Below are positions 44,600 through 54,515 of a stretch of 54,515 nt of DNA, in pieces. Source of the DNA: Gammaproteobacteria bacterium (GTDB taxonomy: Bacteria; Pseudomonadota; Gammaproteobacteria; UBA6429; Thiohalophilaceae); assembly GCA_024275115.1 (NCBI GenBank), contig JAJRZT010000011.1:1-54515 (forward strand), given 5' to 3'. A program made the translations under genes and the position numbers. A model generated the notes under the pieces. It was not told the DNA's origin. It did not search any database and saw only the letters and a list, made by a program, of their open reading frames with translations. Numbering within the stretch: the first letter of the stretch is position 1; the number at the start of each line of letters is the position of its first letter.

Positions 44600-45088
44600 T
44601 CAAGGCAATGTTTTTGAAATATATTTTTTGGGGATAGCAGAAAAAGCATAAATAGTACCGCCCTGTTTTTTTGCAAATAACGCCGCTTTTTCTTTTGTTG
44701 AAAAAGGTATGGTTTCTGGCGCACCCATGCCACCGGTACGATTACTACCCAGTACGTACCAGGCGTTACGTGCGTTTATCCAGTTATCCAGCCCGGGGTT
44801 ATCCCAGTCAGCATCTGCCATGTCGTTAACATAAATGGCGGCAATATTTTTTGGCTCTTCGGGTGATAAAGTAAAGGCGATGGTGTCTCGTACAGAGGTA
44901 AACCATAAGACTTTGTTGTCGCTAAGAATAATCTGCCCTTTGGGGCCAGTATGGTTAACCACAGTCATTAAACAATAATAGCCATTTGCATCGCGTGTTA
45001 GCTTCTGTGCGGCGGGCGCTTCAGTGGTGGGTTGCTTATTACAGGCGGCCAATAAAAATGCCAGTAATAAAATATTTAATTTATACAT
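44600..45088 (-). CDS. nosL: Nitrous oxide reductase copper chaperone NosL
   Basis: About 162 residues from the ATG at 45088, which gives the lipoprotein signal LLLAFLLAAC. The Cu(I)-binding motif YYCLM is visible in the mature part. NosL delivers Cu to NosZ. An upstream extension of 26 residues is open but non-signal-like. It is the last gene of the nos cluster, 20 bases after nosY. Confidence 0.9.
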   Translation of the reverse strand: MYKLNILLLAFLLAACNKQPTTEAPAAQKLTRDANGYYCLMTVVNHTGPKGQIILSDNKVLWFTSVRDTIAFTLSPEEPKNIAAIYVNDMADADWDNPGLDNWINARNAWYVLGSNRTGGMGAPETIPFSTKEKAALFAKKQGGTIYAFSAIPKKYISKTLP

Positions 45089-45108
45089 ACTTTTCTCTAT
45101 ATTTAAAG

Positions 45109-45936
45109 TTAAAGCTCTCGACGCTGAAAAAGTAGTAATGTTGCCACTAATGGCATAATTACCCACAGCAACATAACACTCATCAGTAAGGCACCGCTTA
45201 TGTCCGCTTCACTTGCAATGCCTGCAAGCCCTGCTGCCTGACTGACTCCTTCGAACATGCTGAGGTTAAATATACGATAACTATCAGTCGGGCTTATCAG
45301 CATTAGCGCGGAAAATAATTGCTGGCCAATCATCTGCTCTTTATCAAGCAGCAGGGCTCCGAACAAAAGCAGATCGTACAGGACAACAAAAACCAGCCAC
45401 AGGCCAATGGCTGTTCCGGCTGCGGTTGCTCTTTCTTTAACGAGCACACTCACCAGATAGCCCAGTGCAATAAAAACAGCCCCCAGTATTAAAGAACTGA
45501 ACATCATCATTGCGTAGGCCTGCCAGCCTTCTATGCTACTCCCTGTGAACATAATCATAAGAAGAAATGCACCGCCATAACCTGCAAAAATAGCAATAAA
45601 AAGAATTAAAACATGCCCCAGAAATTTCCCCATAATAACTTGCCAGCGTGATACAGGGTAAGTGAGCAATAGCATCATGGTGCCGCGTTCAAATTCGCCC
45701 ACTAAAGCGTCAAAAGCCAGCATCAATGCGATTAACGGGATGAGATATACGCTTAAACTTGCAAGGCTGACAACAGTAATATCAATATTACTCACCCGTA
45801 CCGAACCGGTGGGGGCGGCGCCCAGTAAAGATAAGGCCAGTGCCAGTGTGCCTAACAAAATGATTGCTGCCGCAATCCAGCGGTTACGTAGTCCGTCTCG
45901 CAGTTCTTTAAGTGCCAGTGTCCATAATAACTTCAT
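45109..45936 (-). CDS. nosY: ABC transporter permease NosY
   Basis: 275 residues with about six membrane segments. It partners NosF and NosD for maturation of the Cu-sulfur centre of NosZ. Its start overlaps the nosF stop by four bases. The short N-terminal MKLLWTLALKELRDGLRNRW is typical of ABC-2 permeases. Confidence 0.93.
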   Translation of the reverse strand: MKLLWTLALKELRDGLRNRWIAAAIILLGTLALALSLLGAAPTGSVRVSNIDITVVSLASLSVYLIPLIALMLAFDALVGEFERGTMMLLLTYPVSRWQVIMGKFLGHVLILFIAIFAGYGGAFLLMIMFTGSSIEGWQAYAMMMFSSLILGAVFIALGYLVSVLVKERATAAGTAIGLWLVFVVLYDLLLFGALLLDKEQMIGQQLFSALMLISPTDSYRIFNLSMFEGVSQAAGLAGIASEADISGALLMSVMLLWVIMPLVATLLLFQRREL

Positions 45937-46868
45937 AATGAACCACCGTTCATAAAGTGGCTGTAGATTTCCTCCAGTCGTGGCGGCATAATTTGCATGT
46001 CGTGCACCACCTCGCCAAAACTACTAATGTGGCGAATGAGCGGCATTTTTTCTTCTTTCAAACACGACAGCTTGATACTTTGGTTATTTACCTTGTCGAT
46101 ATTAACGTCTGCTCCCAAGCGCTCTGCAACACCTGATGCTTCTCCCGGTGTTACAGAGAGCTGTAAACGGACAGGCAATGCAGCCTGCTGGTAGAGTTCA
46201 TCAAGCGTGCCACAGGCAACAATGGCACCTGCTTTCATAATGACAAAACGACTGGCTCTTGCTTCTACTTCATTGAGTGCATGTGATGAAATAATTGAGG
46301 TGGCACCTTCTTGCTGCAAACCATCAATTAATTCATAAAAGTGCTGGCGCAAAACAGGATCCAGGCCGGTTGTTGGTTCATCAAGAAAAAGGAGTTGTGG
46401 ACTCCCCAGCATTGCCTGAGCCAGTCCCAGTCGTTGTCGCATACCTTTTGAATAAGTCCCTATTTTTTCCCTTGCCGCATTACCCAGACCCACTAATGCC
46501 AGTAGCTTTTTACATTCAACTTCAGACGAACCTTTAAGCTGGGCATAAAAGGTTAATATCTCATGGCCTGTCATCGCTTCATAAAACATAACGCTTTCAG
46601 GCAAATAACCCAAAGCCATACGTTGTGCAACGGCGGCACTAAAAGCAGGGTTTTTACCAAGGATTTCAATGGCTCCTGATGTTGGCCGTGTCAGCCCTAA
46701 CATCAATTTCATCAGGCTGGTTTTACCTGCACCATTATGGCCAACCAGCACAATGCATTCACCTGCCTGTATGGTTAAATTAATATCACGTAATACGGTT
46801 TCGTTACCATACTGTTTGTTTACTACTTGTAATGAAATGACATTACTTACTGTATTTACTTCAGGCAT
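45933..46868 (-). CDS. nosF: ABC transporter ATPase NosF
   Basis: 311 residues. Walker A GHNGAGKTS, signature YSKGMRQRLGLAQ and Walker B LLFLDEPTTGLDP are intact. A C-terminal extension (about 220-311) is typical of NosF. It powers NosDFY, thought to supply sulfur or copper for CuZ assembly. Confidence 0.94.
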   Translation of the reverse strand: MPEVNTVSNVISLQVVNKQYGNETVLRDINLTIQAGECIVLVGHNGAGKTSLMKLMLGLTRPTSGAIEILGKNPAFSAAVAQRMALGYLPESVMFYEAMTGHEILTFYAQLKGSSEVECKKLLALVGLGNAAREKIGTYSKGMRQRLGLAQAMLGSPQLLFLDEPTTGLDPVLRQHFYELIDGLQQEGATSIISSHALNEVEARASRFVIMKAGAIVACGTLDELYQQAALPVRLQLSVTPGEASGVAERLGADVNIDKVNNQSIKLSCLKEEKMPLIRHISSFGEVVHDMQIMPPRLEEIYSHFMNGGSL

Positions 46869-46886
46869 ACTATAAATCTCTTTGTG

Positions 46887-48191
46887 TCATATCATTTGTG
46901 CAACCGAACCAACTTGTGGTGGCCGCATCAGCGGTGAACTGTCTGTTACACCGCCGGGGTGAATACCGGGGAACTCAGACTGAGCCCATTTTAATAACTT
47001 TACGGATGGGCTGTTCAGTAATAACTTTGCCATTGGGTGTCGCCAGATTATCTGGTCAACCAGATCATTTGGTTTATAAGGTTGATCGGCAATACCATTG
47101 CCATCGATATCAAAAGCAGGGTTGTCACTCCAGTAATTGCCATGCCCATTTTTAGACCATTCAATATAACGTGTTCCCACATATTTTACCTGGGTACGAT
47201 TATTGATAAAGGCATTGGAAAAAATCTCATTACTCTCCGAGCCGGCAGTAAAATGAATACCAATCTGACAGTCGGCGAAAGAATTGTTATTAATTCGGTT
47301 AAAGTTGGCGTTATAAATAAAAACACATTTTTCAGTATCACCAACACGGTTACCTTCGATAACTGAATAATTAGCATAGTTAAAAAATAGACCACGTTCA
47401 TGATCACCAGTGGATATGTTATTTTTTACTAGCAGTCGATCAGAAAACATCAGGGCATAACCCACATTGTTATTGCTCGATATATTATTGCTTATTTCAC
47501 TATCATGGGTATACATGTAATGTATTGCAAAACGTAAATCACGTATATGGTTACCACGAAATATATTATTGCGGCTGGTGTTGACAAAAATACCATCCCT
47601 GCCATAACGAATATTATTGTTTTCAATAATTGAACCGGGTGTATTCCACAGGTAAACACCATTACCGCGATCATTCACGCGGTGGAAGCGGCTGCCAATA
47701 ATAGTGTTATTACTAACAATAGCTGACTCAGGTCCTTTCAGGTAAACACCAATTAAATTATTTTCAAGATGATTATTTTTTATCTGTGCTCGATCGCCTT
47801 TGTCGGTAATAAAAATAGCGCTGTCTTCGCTGTCCAGGCTATTACCGGAATGCTGGATGCTCAAGCCTTTAATTAACACATCCGGTGCAGATATATTAAT
47901 AACATGCCCTGAACCTTCACCATCAATGATGCTTTTTTTATTTCCCAAAAGAGAAAGACTGCGATGTATGTTGACCGAGCCCGTGTAAGTGCCGGTTGTT
48001 AGTTGCAGCGTATCGCCGTTGCGAGCCAAATCAATAGCCGCTTGTAATTTACCGTAACCGGGGGTTACCTTTATTTCTTCAGCCTGAGCATAAAAAGAAA
48101 TAAAAAATATGGATAATAAAAATAATCCACCAGCGAGCACGCGGCTCGCCAGTGGATTATTTGTTTTTTGCTTAAAGTTCAAACAAACCAA
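46887..48191 (-). CDS. nosD: NosD, periplasmic copper-site maturation protein
   Basis: 434 residues. A signal peptide (about 15-37, ending YAQA) is followed by a right-handed beta-helix built of short NNIxxN-type repeats, as in pectate-lyase-like NosD. It binds NosFY and NosL at the periplasmic side. Gene order nosZ-D-F-Y-L is standard. Confidence 0.94.
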   Translation of the reverse strand: MVCLNFKQKTNNPLASRVLAGGLFLLSIFFISFYAQAEEIKVTPGYGKLQAAIDLARNGDTLQLTTGTYTGSVNIHRSLSLLGNKKSIIDGEGSGHVINISAPDVLIKGLSIQHSGNSLDSEDSAIFITDKGDRAQIKNNHLENNLIGVYLKGPESAIVSNNTIIGSRFHRVNDRGNGVYLWNTPGSIIENNNIRYGRDGIFVNTSRNNIFRGNHIRDLRFAIHYMYTHDSEISNNISSNNNVGYALMFSDRLLVKNNISTGDHERGLFFNYANYSVIEGNRVGDTEKCVFIYNANFNRINNNSFADCQIGIHFTAGSESNEIFSNAFINNRTQVKYVGTRYIEWSKNGHGNYWSDNPAFDIDGNGIADQPYKPNDLVDQIIWRHPMAKLLLNSPSVKLLKWAQSEFPGIHPGGVTDSSPLMRPPQVGSVAQMI

Positions 48192-50102
48192 CTAAGCAGG
48201 TTCAACCAGCATACGTCCCCGCATTTCCATGTGCAGCGCATGACAGAACCACTGGCAGTAGAACCAGTGAACGCCAGCGCGGTCAGCCGTAAAGGTGACT
48301 GACGAGGTTGCCTGTGGCGCAACTTCCATTGCAATGCCGTAGTTAGACATTGTCAGGCCATGTGCCAGATCATCAATCGCATCATTGTTACTAACAATAA
48401 TGGTGACTTCGTCACCCTGTTTTACGGTAAATTTCTCCATGCTGAAATGCGGTGCTATTGACCACATATAGACACGTACCTTTTTACCGTCACGTATTAC
48501 CTTGGAGCCAACCCCCAGTTTAATGCCATCTTTTTTGGCCTGTGCACTGGCATCTGCCCACATACGATCACCCTTGGTCCATAGCGACTGCGGATTTACG
48601 ATATCGGCGCGAACGATAGTAATGTCATGTGGTTCTGCGTAGGTTGGGCCATCGTGTACCACTTTCATTTTTTTGCCAGAAATATCGATAAGCTGTTCAT
48701 TCTCTGGTTTTATCGGGCCGACATTGATAAAGCGATCCTTGGAGAACTTATTGAGCGATACCAGCCACTTACCATCCGCTTCCTTGGTTTCACCCATTGA
48801 AGTGTGGTTATGGCCTGGCTGATAATGGACATCAACCTTGTCAATAATGGGATCCACTTTTTTCCCATTGTAAGCATCAATCGCTTTTTCAATGTTCCAG
48901 CTAACCACCTGGCTATCAAGGAACAAAGTGGTATAGGCATTACCTTTGCCATCAAAAGCGGTATGCAATGGCCCTAAACCTAATTGCGGTTCAGCTACAA
49001 CGGTATCACGTGGTTTGATTTTGTCTTTGAACAGATCAGGCAGGCGTCTAACATCGATGACCGTTACTGTTGGAGACAATTTGCCGTTGAAGACGACATG
49101 GCGGCCATCCGGTGCGGTATTGCAACCATGGGGGCTGTTTGGAACCGGAATATAGCGTGTGTATTTCGAGCCTTTTCGGCCATCAAGTACAGGTACACCC
49201 TGGATTCGTTTAAAGTCGCCTTTTTTAACGCCCGCTTCAATCGCTTTAAGATCAAAAACAACCGCCCAGTCACGTTCATTTTTCATCATTCCATTAAGGT
49301 TGGTGGCTTCTTCACTATTATAACAAGTTGAAAAAGCATACAGTCCCTGATAATCCGCATCACAATTATCGAGGTTACCATCAACCATGACTTGCCATGC
49401 CACTTCCATTTTATCGCCATCAATTGCGGTAAAAATAGCATGGTATTTTTCAGGCTCATCAAGGATACCGCCATCATTTGGAATAGGAACTCGGTGTTCA
49501 CCGTTAGCAAAAACATAACCGGTACGTGGGTACTTTTGTGGACGCAACCCGTGTATATCCGCTGCATTTGGAATTTCGATAATTTTGTCACATTTCATGA
49601 CATCGCAGCGTATACGTGCGACACGTGTATTGGCTTTGTCGTTTACAAACACATAGCGTCCATCGTAGGTGCCATCGGTGAAGGACATGTGTGGATGATG
49701 TAAGTCGCCATTCGTCCAAACGCCACCCCGGTTACCCGAATCAAGAAATTTCTTGGTTGCCGGTAACAGACCATCGCGAAGAATTTTACGGCTCTCATTG
49801 GTTTGCCCCCAACCGGATGCACTGCAACGGTTGAATACGGGAATACGCATCAATTCACGCATGGAGGGCATGCCCAGAATACGTAATTCACCGGCCTGGC
49901 CACTACTCCAGAAAGCATAGTATTCATCCAGATCACCGGGAGCCACCTCGGATATGCTTTTGGATGCAGCCACGGCTGTTTTTGGTGTCATCACGCTTAA
50001 GCCGGTAATGCTGCCAACCCCTGCTAATGCAGCGAGTTTGGCTGAACCACCGAGTAACTGGCGTCGGCTAAGACTCACTTTATCATCATCATTTTTTTTC
50101 AT
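48192..50102 (-). CDS. nosZ: Nitrous-oxide reductase, clade I
   Basis: 636-residue periplasmic Cu enzyme that reduces N2O to N2. The N-terminal SRRQLLGG and hydrophobic run form a Tat signal (residues 12-40), which places it in clade I. The seven-bladed propeller holds the CuZ His residues, starting with DLHHPHMS. The C-terminal cupredoxin has the CuA ligand pattern C-x3-C-x3-H-x2-M in [14 protein letters not shown]. All ligands look present. The stop is one base from the nosD start. Confidence 0.97.
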   Translation of the reverse strand: MKKNDDDKVSLSRRQLLGGSAKLAALAGVGSITGLSVMTPKTAVAASKSISEVAPGDLDEYYAFWSSGQAGELRILGMPSMRELMRIPVFNRCSASGWGQTNESRKILRDGLLPATKKFLDSGNRGGVWTNGDLHHPHMSFTDGTYDGRYVFVNDKANTRVARIRCDVMKCDKIIEIPNAADIHGLRPQKYPRTGYVFANGEHRVPIPNDGGILDEPEKYHAIFTAIDGDKMEVAWQVMVDGNLDNCDADYQGLYAFSTCYNSEEATNLNGMMKNERDWAVVFDLKAIEAGVKKGDFKRIQGVPVLDGRKGSKYTRYIPVPNSPHGCNTAPDGRHVVFNGKLSPTVTVIDVRRLPDLFKDKIKPRDTVVAEPQLGLGPLHTAFDGKGNAYTTLFLDSQVVSWNIEKAIDAYNGKKVDPIIDKVDVHYQPGHNHTSMGETKEADGKWLVSLNKFSKDRFINVGPIKPENEQLIDISGKKMKVVHDGPTYAEPHDITIVRADIVNPQSLWTKGDRMWADASAQAKKDGIKLGVGSKVIRDGKKVRVYMWSIAPHFSMEKFTVKQGDEVTIIVSNNDAIDDLAHGLTMSNYGIAMEVAPQATSSVTFTADRAGVHWFYCQWFCHALHMEMRGRMLVEPA

Positions 50103-50198
50103 TGGTTCTCTCCTTTTGTAAGCCCATTGGAATATAGGCTAAGTTAATTAAACCTCAGTGCCATTACACCAAGGTAGTTACTGAATTCAACGGTTCTA

Positions 50199-52397
50199 CT
50201 ACACCGGTTTTTTGTGTTTTATTGCTACTTTAATGGCCGATTCTTCTTCATTTTCAGATGATGTGGAGCGTGCACTGTGGCGTTCTCTTTTCAGGCGCTT
50301 TTGAATCACAACAGGGCAGGCATGGTCGTCTGAATAAACGACCTGACAATGCAAACAATAAAGACATTCGTTTACATTAATCTCACCTTCACGATGTATT
50401 GCCTGCACCATGCATTCATTAGCGCAGCGCTGACACGGTGTACCGCATTCCTTGTAGCGTTTAAGCCACGCAAACATGCGCATTCTGCCGGGAATGGCCA
50501 GTGCTGCTCCTAATGGGCACAGGTAGCGACAATAAAAACGTTCGATAAAAATACCGGGTAGCAGTACTGCCAGTGCAAAAAGCACATAAGGCCACTCGCG
50601 GGCAAATTTCAGGATAATGGCTGTTTTAAAAGGCTCCACTTCGGCCAGACGCTCTGCCCATTCCAGTGAGTACAGTGAAAAGCCGAATAAAAAAAGAAAA
50701 ATTAAATACTTAAAAGTCCAGATGCGTTCATGAATTGCCCATGGCACGGTGACCTGTTTAATTTTAAATACTTTGGCGAGCCGGTTAATTAATTCCTGCA
50801 AGGCACCAAATGGGCATAACCAGCCACAATAAGGCCCACGTCCCCAGAATAATAATGCAGCAGCTACAGAGCCCCATAAAATAAAAATAAGTGGCTCCAT
50901 CAAAAAATAGCCCCAGTCAAAGCCGGTCGCCAGAGCATTAAACATGGCGAGGATATTCACGACAGACAACTGTGCATTAAAATACCAGCCGATAACGAAC
51001 AGGGTAAAAATAAGATAACCAATACGAACTTGGTCCGTTAATTTGGGGCGCTTGACCAGCCAGTCCTGGAAAAAAAAGATAAGAGTGAGAATGCCCAGTG
51101 CAAATATAAGTACGCCAGCTTCAACCGTCTTGAGTTCCCACATTTTTACCCAGATGGGTTTAGGTGAGGCACTTTCTTCTGCTTTTACTTCCGTAAATAG
51201 TAAATAGCTTTTGGGAGCGGTGTAATTAAGGTCAAAGGTGAGGAAAACTTTTTTTGTCGGGGCGATTTCACGGCTGACCAGTAACTGTAACTTCCAGGGC
51301 GATACCGCATTAAATTTTATATCAGCCGGAGTTCTAAATAAGTCCACATCCTTTAATCTGGGTGCACCCTTAGCGGCCAGCCGATGCAGGCGTTTATGTT
51401 CCCGGTCATGAAAACGGATGGAAGTGTCTCCCTGAATAATCTGGAAGCGATCAAAAATACCGCCCCGAACATAGCCGGAACCTTTGAACGAGAAACGACC
51501 CGCGCCTGCCAGTAAAATAGCCTGTTCACCGGGCTTTAGTTTTTTCTGAAGATTAAGGTATTCTCTTTCTCCAAGCAGACTTCGGCCAATACTGGGTATG
51601 GATACAACCGCAGCGTAAAGCTCAATCAAAATATCATCGGCATTGCCTTCTTCAGGAAATTTCAGTACCTGTGGATTGCCTGTATCTTTAAAGGCCTGAT
51701 TGATTTGTTCTACCGTAATTTTTAAACGGTGTACCGAACCCTCCTCGAGCAGGGTTTGCCAGTCCTTGATAACATTAATGTCCGGGTTGACCGAAGCAAC
51801 CGGGCCGGTTTGTTTGCGCTTAGGCGCAAGCCCGGACAAACCATAATTTCGTGCAACTTTGATAGCAGAGCGTAGAATATTGTCATCCATGACCATGACT
51901 GTCACCGTGGCACCGGTGACAATATCAACTTTGTGATCCTGTGCTGTTCGTACTAATTTGCCTACATCCAGGCCTTCGTAATCCTTAAGGACAGCCATAA
52001 TACGCTTTTCGGGAATACCTATCAGTACAATCGGTTCATGATGTTCAACCAGTAAAACTTTTTTAATGATGCCTTGCATATCAATGGCTACAAGCTGATG
52101 TATGGGTTTGCCTGAATAACCGGTTGTGTTGACGTAATCGGAGGTTAGAAAGACAAAACCAAGCTGCTTGCCATTTTTGTAAGCGGGTGACACCGGAGGT
52201 TCACCTGTGGGTGCGCCTAGTTTATCTGCGGTGGGGAAGATTTCCTGAGCAGTAACGGTATCAAGAAAGCGCGGCAATTCTGAACGGGCATGGCTAACGC
52301 CAGCGGTTATCCACAATAGTATGAGTAATAACAAGGAATGAATGGCTTTGTGGCAATACATGCCTCGTATCACACCTTTATTTAATCTATGTAGCAA
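50199..52397 (-). CDS. nosR: NosR regulator/electron donor
   Basis: 732-residue membrane flavo-iron-sulfur protein required for nosZ expression and activity. A signal peptide is followed by a periplasmic FMN-binding domain with the covalent Thr in VTGATVT (about residue 165). Then come about six membrane segments and two CxxxCP motifs, CGWLCPFG and CRYLCPLG. The C-terminus has two 4Fe-4S ferredoxin motifs (CQRCANEC and CLYCLHC). I keep the TTG start at 52397, because AGGAG lies ten bases upstream; ATG at 52361 is an alternative. It is separated from nosZ by 96 bases. Confidence 0.94.
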   Translation of the reverse strand: MLHRLNKGVIRGMYCHKAIHSLLLLILLWITAGVSHARSELPRFLDTVTAQEIFPTADKLGAPTGEPPVSPAYKNGKQLGFVFLTSDYVNTTGYSGKPIHQLVAIDMQGIIKKVLLVEHHEPIVLIGIPEKRIMAVLKDYEGLDVGKLVRTAQDHKVDIVTGATVTVMVMDDNILRSAIKVARNYGLSGLAPKRKQTGPVASVNPDINVIKDWQTLLEEGSVHRLKITVEQINQAFKDTGNPQVLKFPEEGNADDILIELYAAVVSIPSIGRSLLGEREYLNLQKKLKPGEQAILLAGAGRFSFKGSGYVRGGIFDRFQIIQGDTSIRFHDREHKRLHRLAAKGAPRLKDVDLFRTPADIKFNAVSPWKLQLLVSREIAPTKKVFLTFDLNYTAPKSYLLFTEVKAEESASPKPIWVKMWELKTVEAGVLIFALGILTLIFFFQDWLVKRPKLTDQVRIGYLIFTLFVIGWYFNAQLSVVNILAMFNALATGFDWGYFLMEPLIFILWGSVAAALLFWGRGPYCGWLCPFGALQELINRLAKVFKIKQVTVPWAIHERIWTFKYLIFLFLFGFSLYSLEWAERLAEVEPFKTAIILKFAREWPYVLFALAVLLPGIFIERFYCRYLCPLGAALAIPGRMRMFAWLKRYKECGTPCQRCANECMVQAIHREGEINVNECLYCLHCQVVYSDDHACPVVIQKRLKRERHSARSTSSENEEESAIKVAIKHKKPV

Positions 52398-52505
52398 GTG
52401 GGCTCAACTCCTGGCACCATGTGAGTACTTCATTTAGAAACCTGACCAGCAAGATTCCAGCACACGTTTATGTTGTGTACTATATTACTTTTATATGCGG
52501 TATAT

Positions 52506-52571
52506 TGTCGCACCTTTAACGCGCCTTAAATGACATAGATCAAGGCGGATATGTGCGACATTTTGTCGCAC
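52506..52571. promoter_or_regulatory. FNR/DNR-like site and TGTCGCAC palindrome
   Basis: ATGACATAGATCAA (52530-52543) matches eight of ten positions of TTGAT-N4-ATCAA. GTGCGACA (52553-52560) pairs with TGTCGCAC (52564-52571), and a third half-site TGTCGCAC is at 52506-52513. All sit in the gap between nosR and the divergent ferritin-like gene, so either or both may be controlled. Anaerobic, NO-responsive regulation is inferred. Confidence 0.6.
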
Positions 52572-52641
52572 CTTGTAAGGTATAGTTTTGAAAAGAGTTA
52601 AAGTCAAGGCATAGGACAAGTATCAGGGAGTGGTAGAAAAT

Positions 52642-53580
52642 ATGTTAGCAACCAATGTAAAAAGTACCAGTGACTTAATGTCCATTGCGTTACAGGCAGA
52701 ACGTGAAGCCATTCGTCGTTATTCTCGACTGGCGGCCTGTATGCATGAAGGCCACAATGATTCTGCTGCTGCCTTGTTTGAGCGAATGGTACTTGAAGAG
52801 CGGGAACATGAACGTTTACTGCTTGAATGGATGGAACAGGAGGGTATTGAGGAGAATCCTGATATTGAGCCTGTTCGCTGGAGCGACCCGCAGGTTTCTA
52901 CTGCCTACAATGATGAGGCTTGTGACCCCCACCACAGTAGTCCTTACCGGGCACTGGCCTTTGCCGTGCATAATGAAGAAATAGCCTTTCGTTTTTATAC
53001 CCATGTCGCGGCAGATTCGGAAAATAAAGTGGTGCGTCAGTATGCTGAAATACTGGCGCGTGAAGAGCTAGGCCATGCCGCCTTACTCAGAGCTGAGCGG
53101 CGACATGCTTACCACAAAGAACGTGAAAGTCGGACAGATGAACCTCGGCTTGATCCCAAAGCTATTCACACCGAAGCGGATCTGCTGGCAGCAGCCATTC
53201 ATATTGATCGTTATTTAGCTGAGCAAATGAATATTATTACGACAGATACACCCGAAATAAACGTACTTGCTGAGAAGACGCAACAGCAAATCAATAGTAA
53301 TGAAAATTCACTCAGTCATATCGGTTTACCGGGTGAAGATATTAGCCAAAATCTTGAACAACTGAAGTCATACAATGCCTATATGAAACAAAAGTTTGAT
53401 AACAGTGGCCAGGAGTTACAACGATTATGGGCCTGTTGTGACCGGAGCTTTGCCTTCTACGATACGGTAGTTGAAACAGCCGCGGATGAAACAACGATGC
53501 TTGTTGCACAAAAACTGACATCGTCTGCACTTGATCGTATTGGTGTTTTAAAACAGTTGTTTGGGGATTCAGGGATGTAA
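52642..53580 (+). CDS. Ferritin-like (rubrerythrin-type) di-iron protein
   Basis: 312 residues from the ATG at 52642 (AGGGAG 11 bases upstream; the GTG at 52630 overlaps this ribosome site). The first 160 residues form a four-helix ferritin-like domain with EREAIRRY, LEEREHERLL, NEEIAFRFY and REELGHAALL, giving two ExxH di-iron pairs. The second half is helical, with two Cys in ACCDRS, and is unlike rubredoxin. It could scavenge peroxide or sense iron or NO. It is divergent from nosR and shares its regulatory gap. Confidence 0.87.
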   Translation: MLATNVKSTSDLMSIALQAEREAIRRYSRLAACMHEGHNDSAAALFERMVLEEREHERLLLEWMEQEGIEENPDIEPVRWSDPQVSTAYNDEACDPHHSSPYRALAFAVHNEEIAFRFYTHVAADSENKVVRQYAEILAREELGHAALLRAERRHAYHKERESRTDEPRLDPKAIHTEADLLAAAIHIDRYLAEQMNIITTDTPEINVLAEKTQQQINSNENSLSHIGLPGEDISQNLEQLKSYNAYMKQKFDNSGQELQRLWACCDRSFAFYDTVVETAADETTMLVAQKLTSSALDRIGVLKQLFGDSGM

Positions 53581-53657
53581 ATAGATGCATTTTCAAAATC
53601 ACTTTGTAAAGGGCATCTATTAAAGTAAACTATTGCTATAGCCCGCCTATATATTAA

Positions 53658-54344
<687 letters not shown>

Positions 54345-54417
54345 GGACGTTCGCTTCAATAATAAAAAGGGTGTGCAGTATTTTCCAATAATGAAATGAG
54401 CCTGAACGATAGAGTCA

Positions 54418-54515
54418 TCATGCTTGGTTAACTCTTCGTTCATCAATGGTTTTAAAAAGTAATCGACGAGCCTTTTGTAGTCGGTCAGCCGATTGATTGT
54501 CGGTTATTGCGAATG
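54418..54515 (-). CDS. Partial ORF at the window edge
   Basis: 32 codons of open frame enter from the right edge and end in TGA at 54418, reading ITDNQSADRLQKARRLLFK near the start. It is helical and basic. It cannot be identified, and may be chance. The 73 bases between gmk and this stop hold nothing recognisable. Confidence 0.25.
   Translation of the reverse strand, partial: FAITDNQSADRLQKARRLLFKTIDERRVNQA

Overview
The window looks like the chromosome of a gammaproteobacterium of moderate GC. Pointers are the gene order around rph, rdgB, hemW, yicC and gmk, a clade I (Tat-exported) nosZ cluster, yggX/mutY next to tRNA-Phe, mak-type fructokinase, a PEP-CTERM protein and a sigma-28-like promoter. 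No ribosomal RNA is present, so genus cannot be fixed; a Thiotrichales- or Methylococcales-like lineage is only a guess.

Layout. 1-8,320: housekeeping and small unknown genes (pip, dtd, an RpfC-like hybrid kinase, a YkgJ-type cysteine cluster protein, yrfG, cysQ, a PEP-CTERM protein with a strong terminator). 8,340-22,413: accessory region ending at tRNA-Phe. It opens with nine TAACA repeats just upstream of an operon encoding a ribbon-helix-helix-like protein, SspB (DUF4007), SspC, SspD, a MORC/MutL-like GHKL ATPase and a GIY-YIG nuclease. A convergent gene encodes the phosphorothioation-associated putative methyltransferase. Then come gene fragments, an N-terminally truncated HipA kinase, a frameshifted regulator pseudogene, a Fic protein, and a MntA/HepT toxin-antitoxin pair bounded by a 29-bp direct repeat of the tRNA-Phe 3' end. 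22,556-28,972: yggX, mutY, a chemoreceptor with a FliA-type promoter, a CheY-like protein, a BrnT-like toxin-antitoxin pair between direct repeats, thiS-thiG and trmB. 29,483-43,471: mak, cupin, PrcB-like lipoprotein, CPXCG protein, hemW, an FHA membrane protein, a trypsin-like protease, rdgB, rph, an aldolase/dehydrogenase fusion, an AraC regulator, an unknown 249-aa protein with a duplicated 5' end, a PP2C phosphatase, a Ser/Thr kinase and yicC. 43,694-54,515: a diguanylate cyclase, nosRZDFYL, a ferritin-like protein and gmk.

The most interesting system is the defence locus at 8.6-18.2 kb. SspBCD is the core of single-strand DNA phosphorothioation. Here SspA (cysteine desulfurase) and SspE (restriction effector) are absent. 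The position after sspD holds a MORC-like GHKL ATPase and a small GIY-YIG nuclease, all in one run of overlapping or nearly touching genes. I infer that this pair is the restriction arm of a phosphorothioate-based defence system, possibly phase-variable through the TAACA tract. Whether it matches a described effector such as SspFGH could not be tested here.

The nos genes form a complete N2O-reduction unit (nosR, Z, D, F, Y, L) on the minus strand. An FNR/DNR-like site and a palindrome lie between nosR and a divergent ferritin-like gene. No other denitrification genes are visible.
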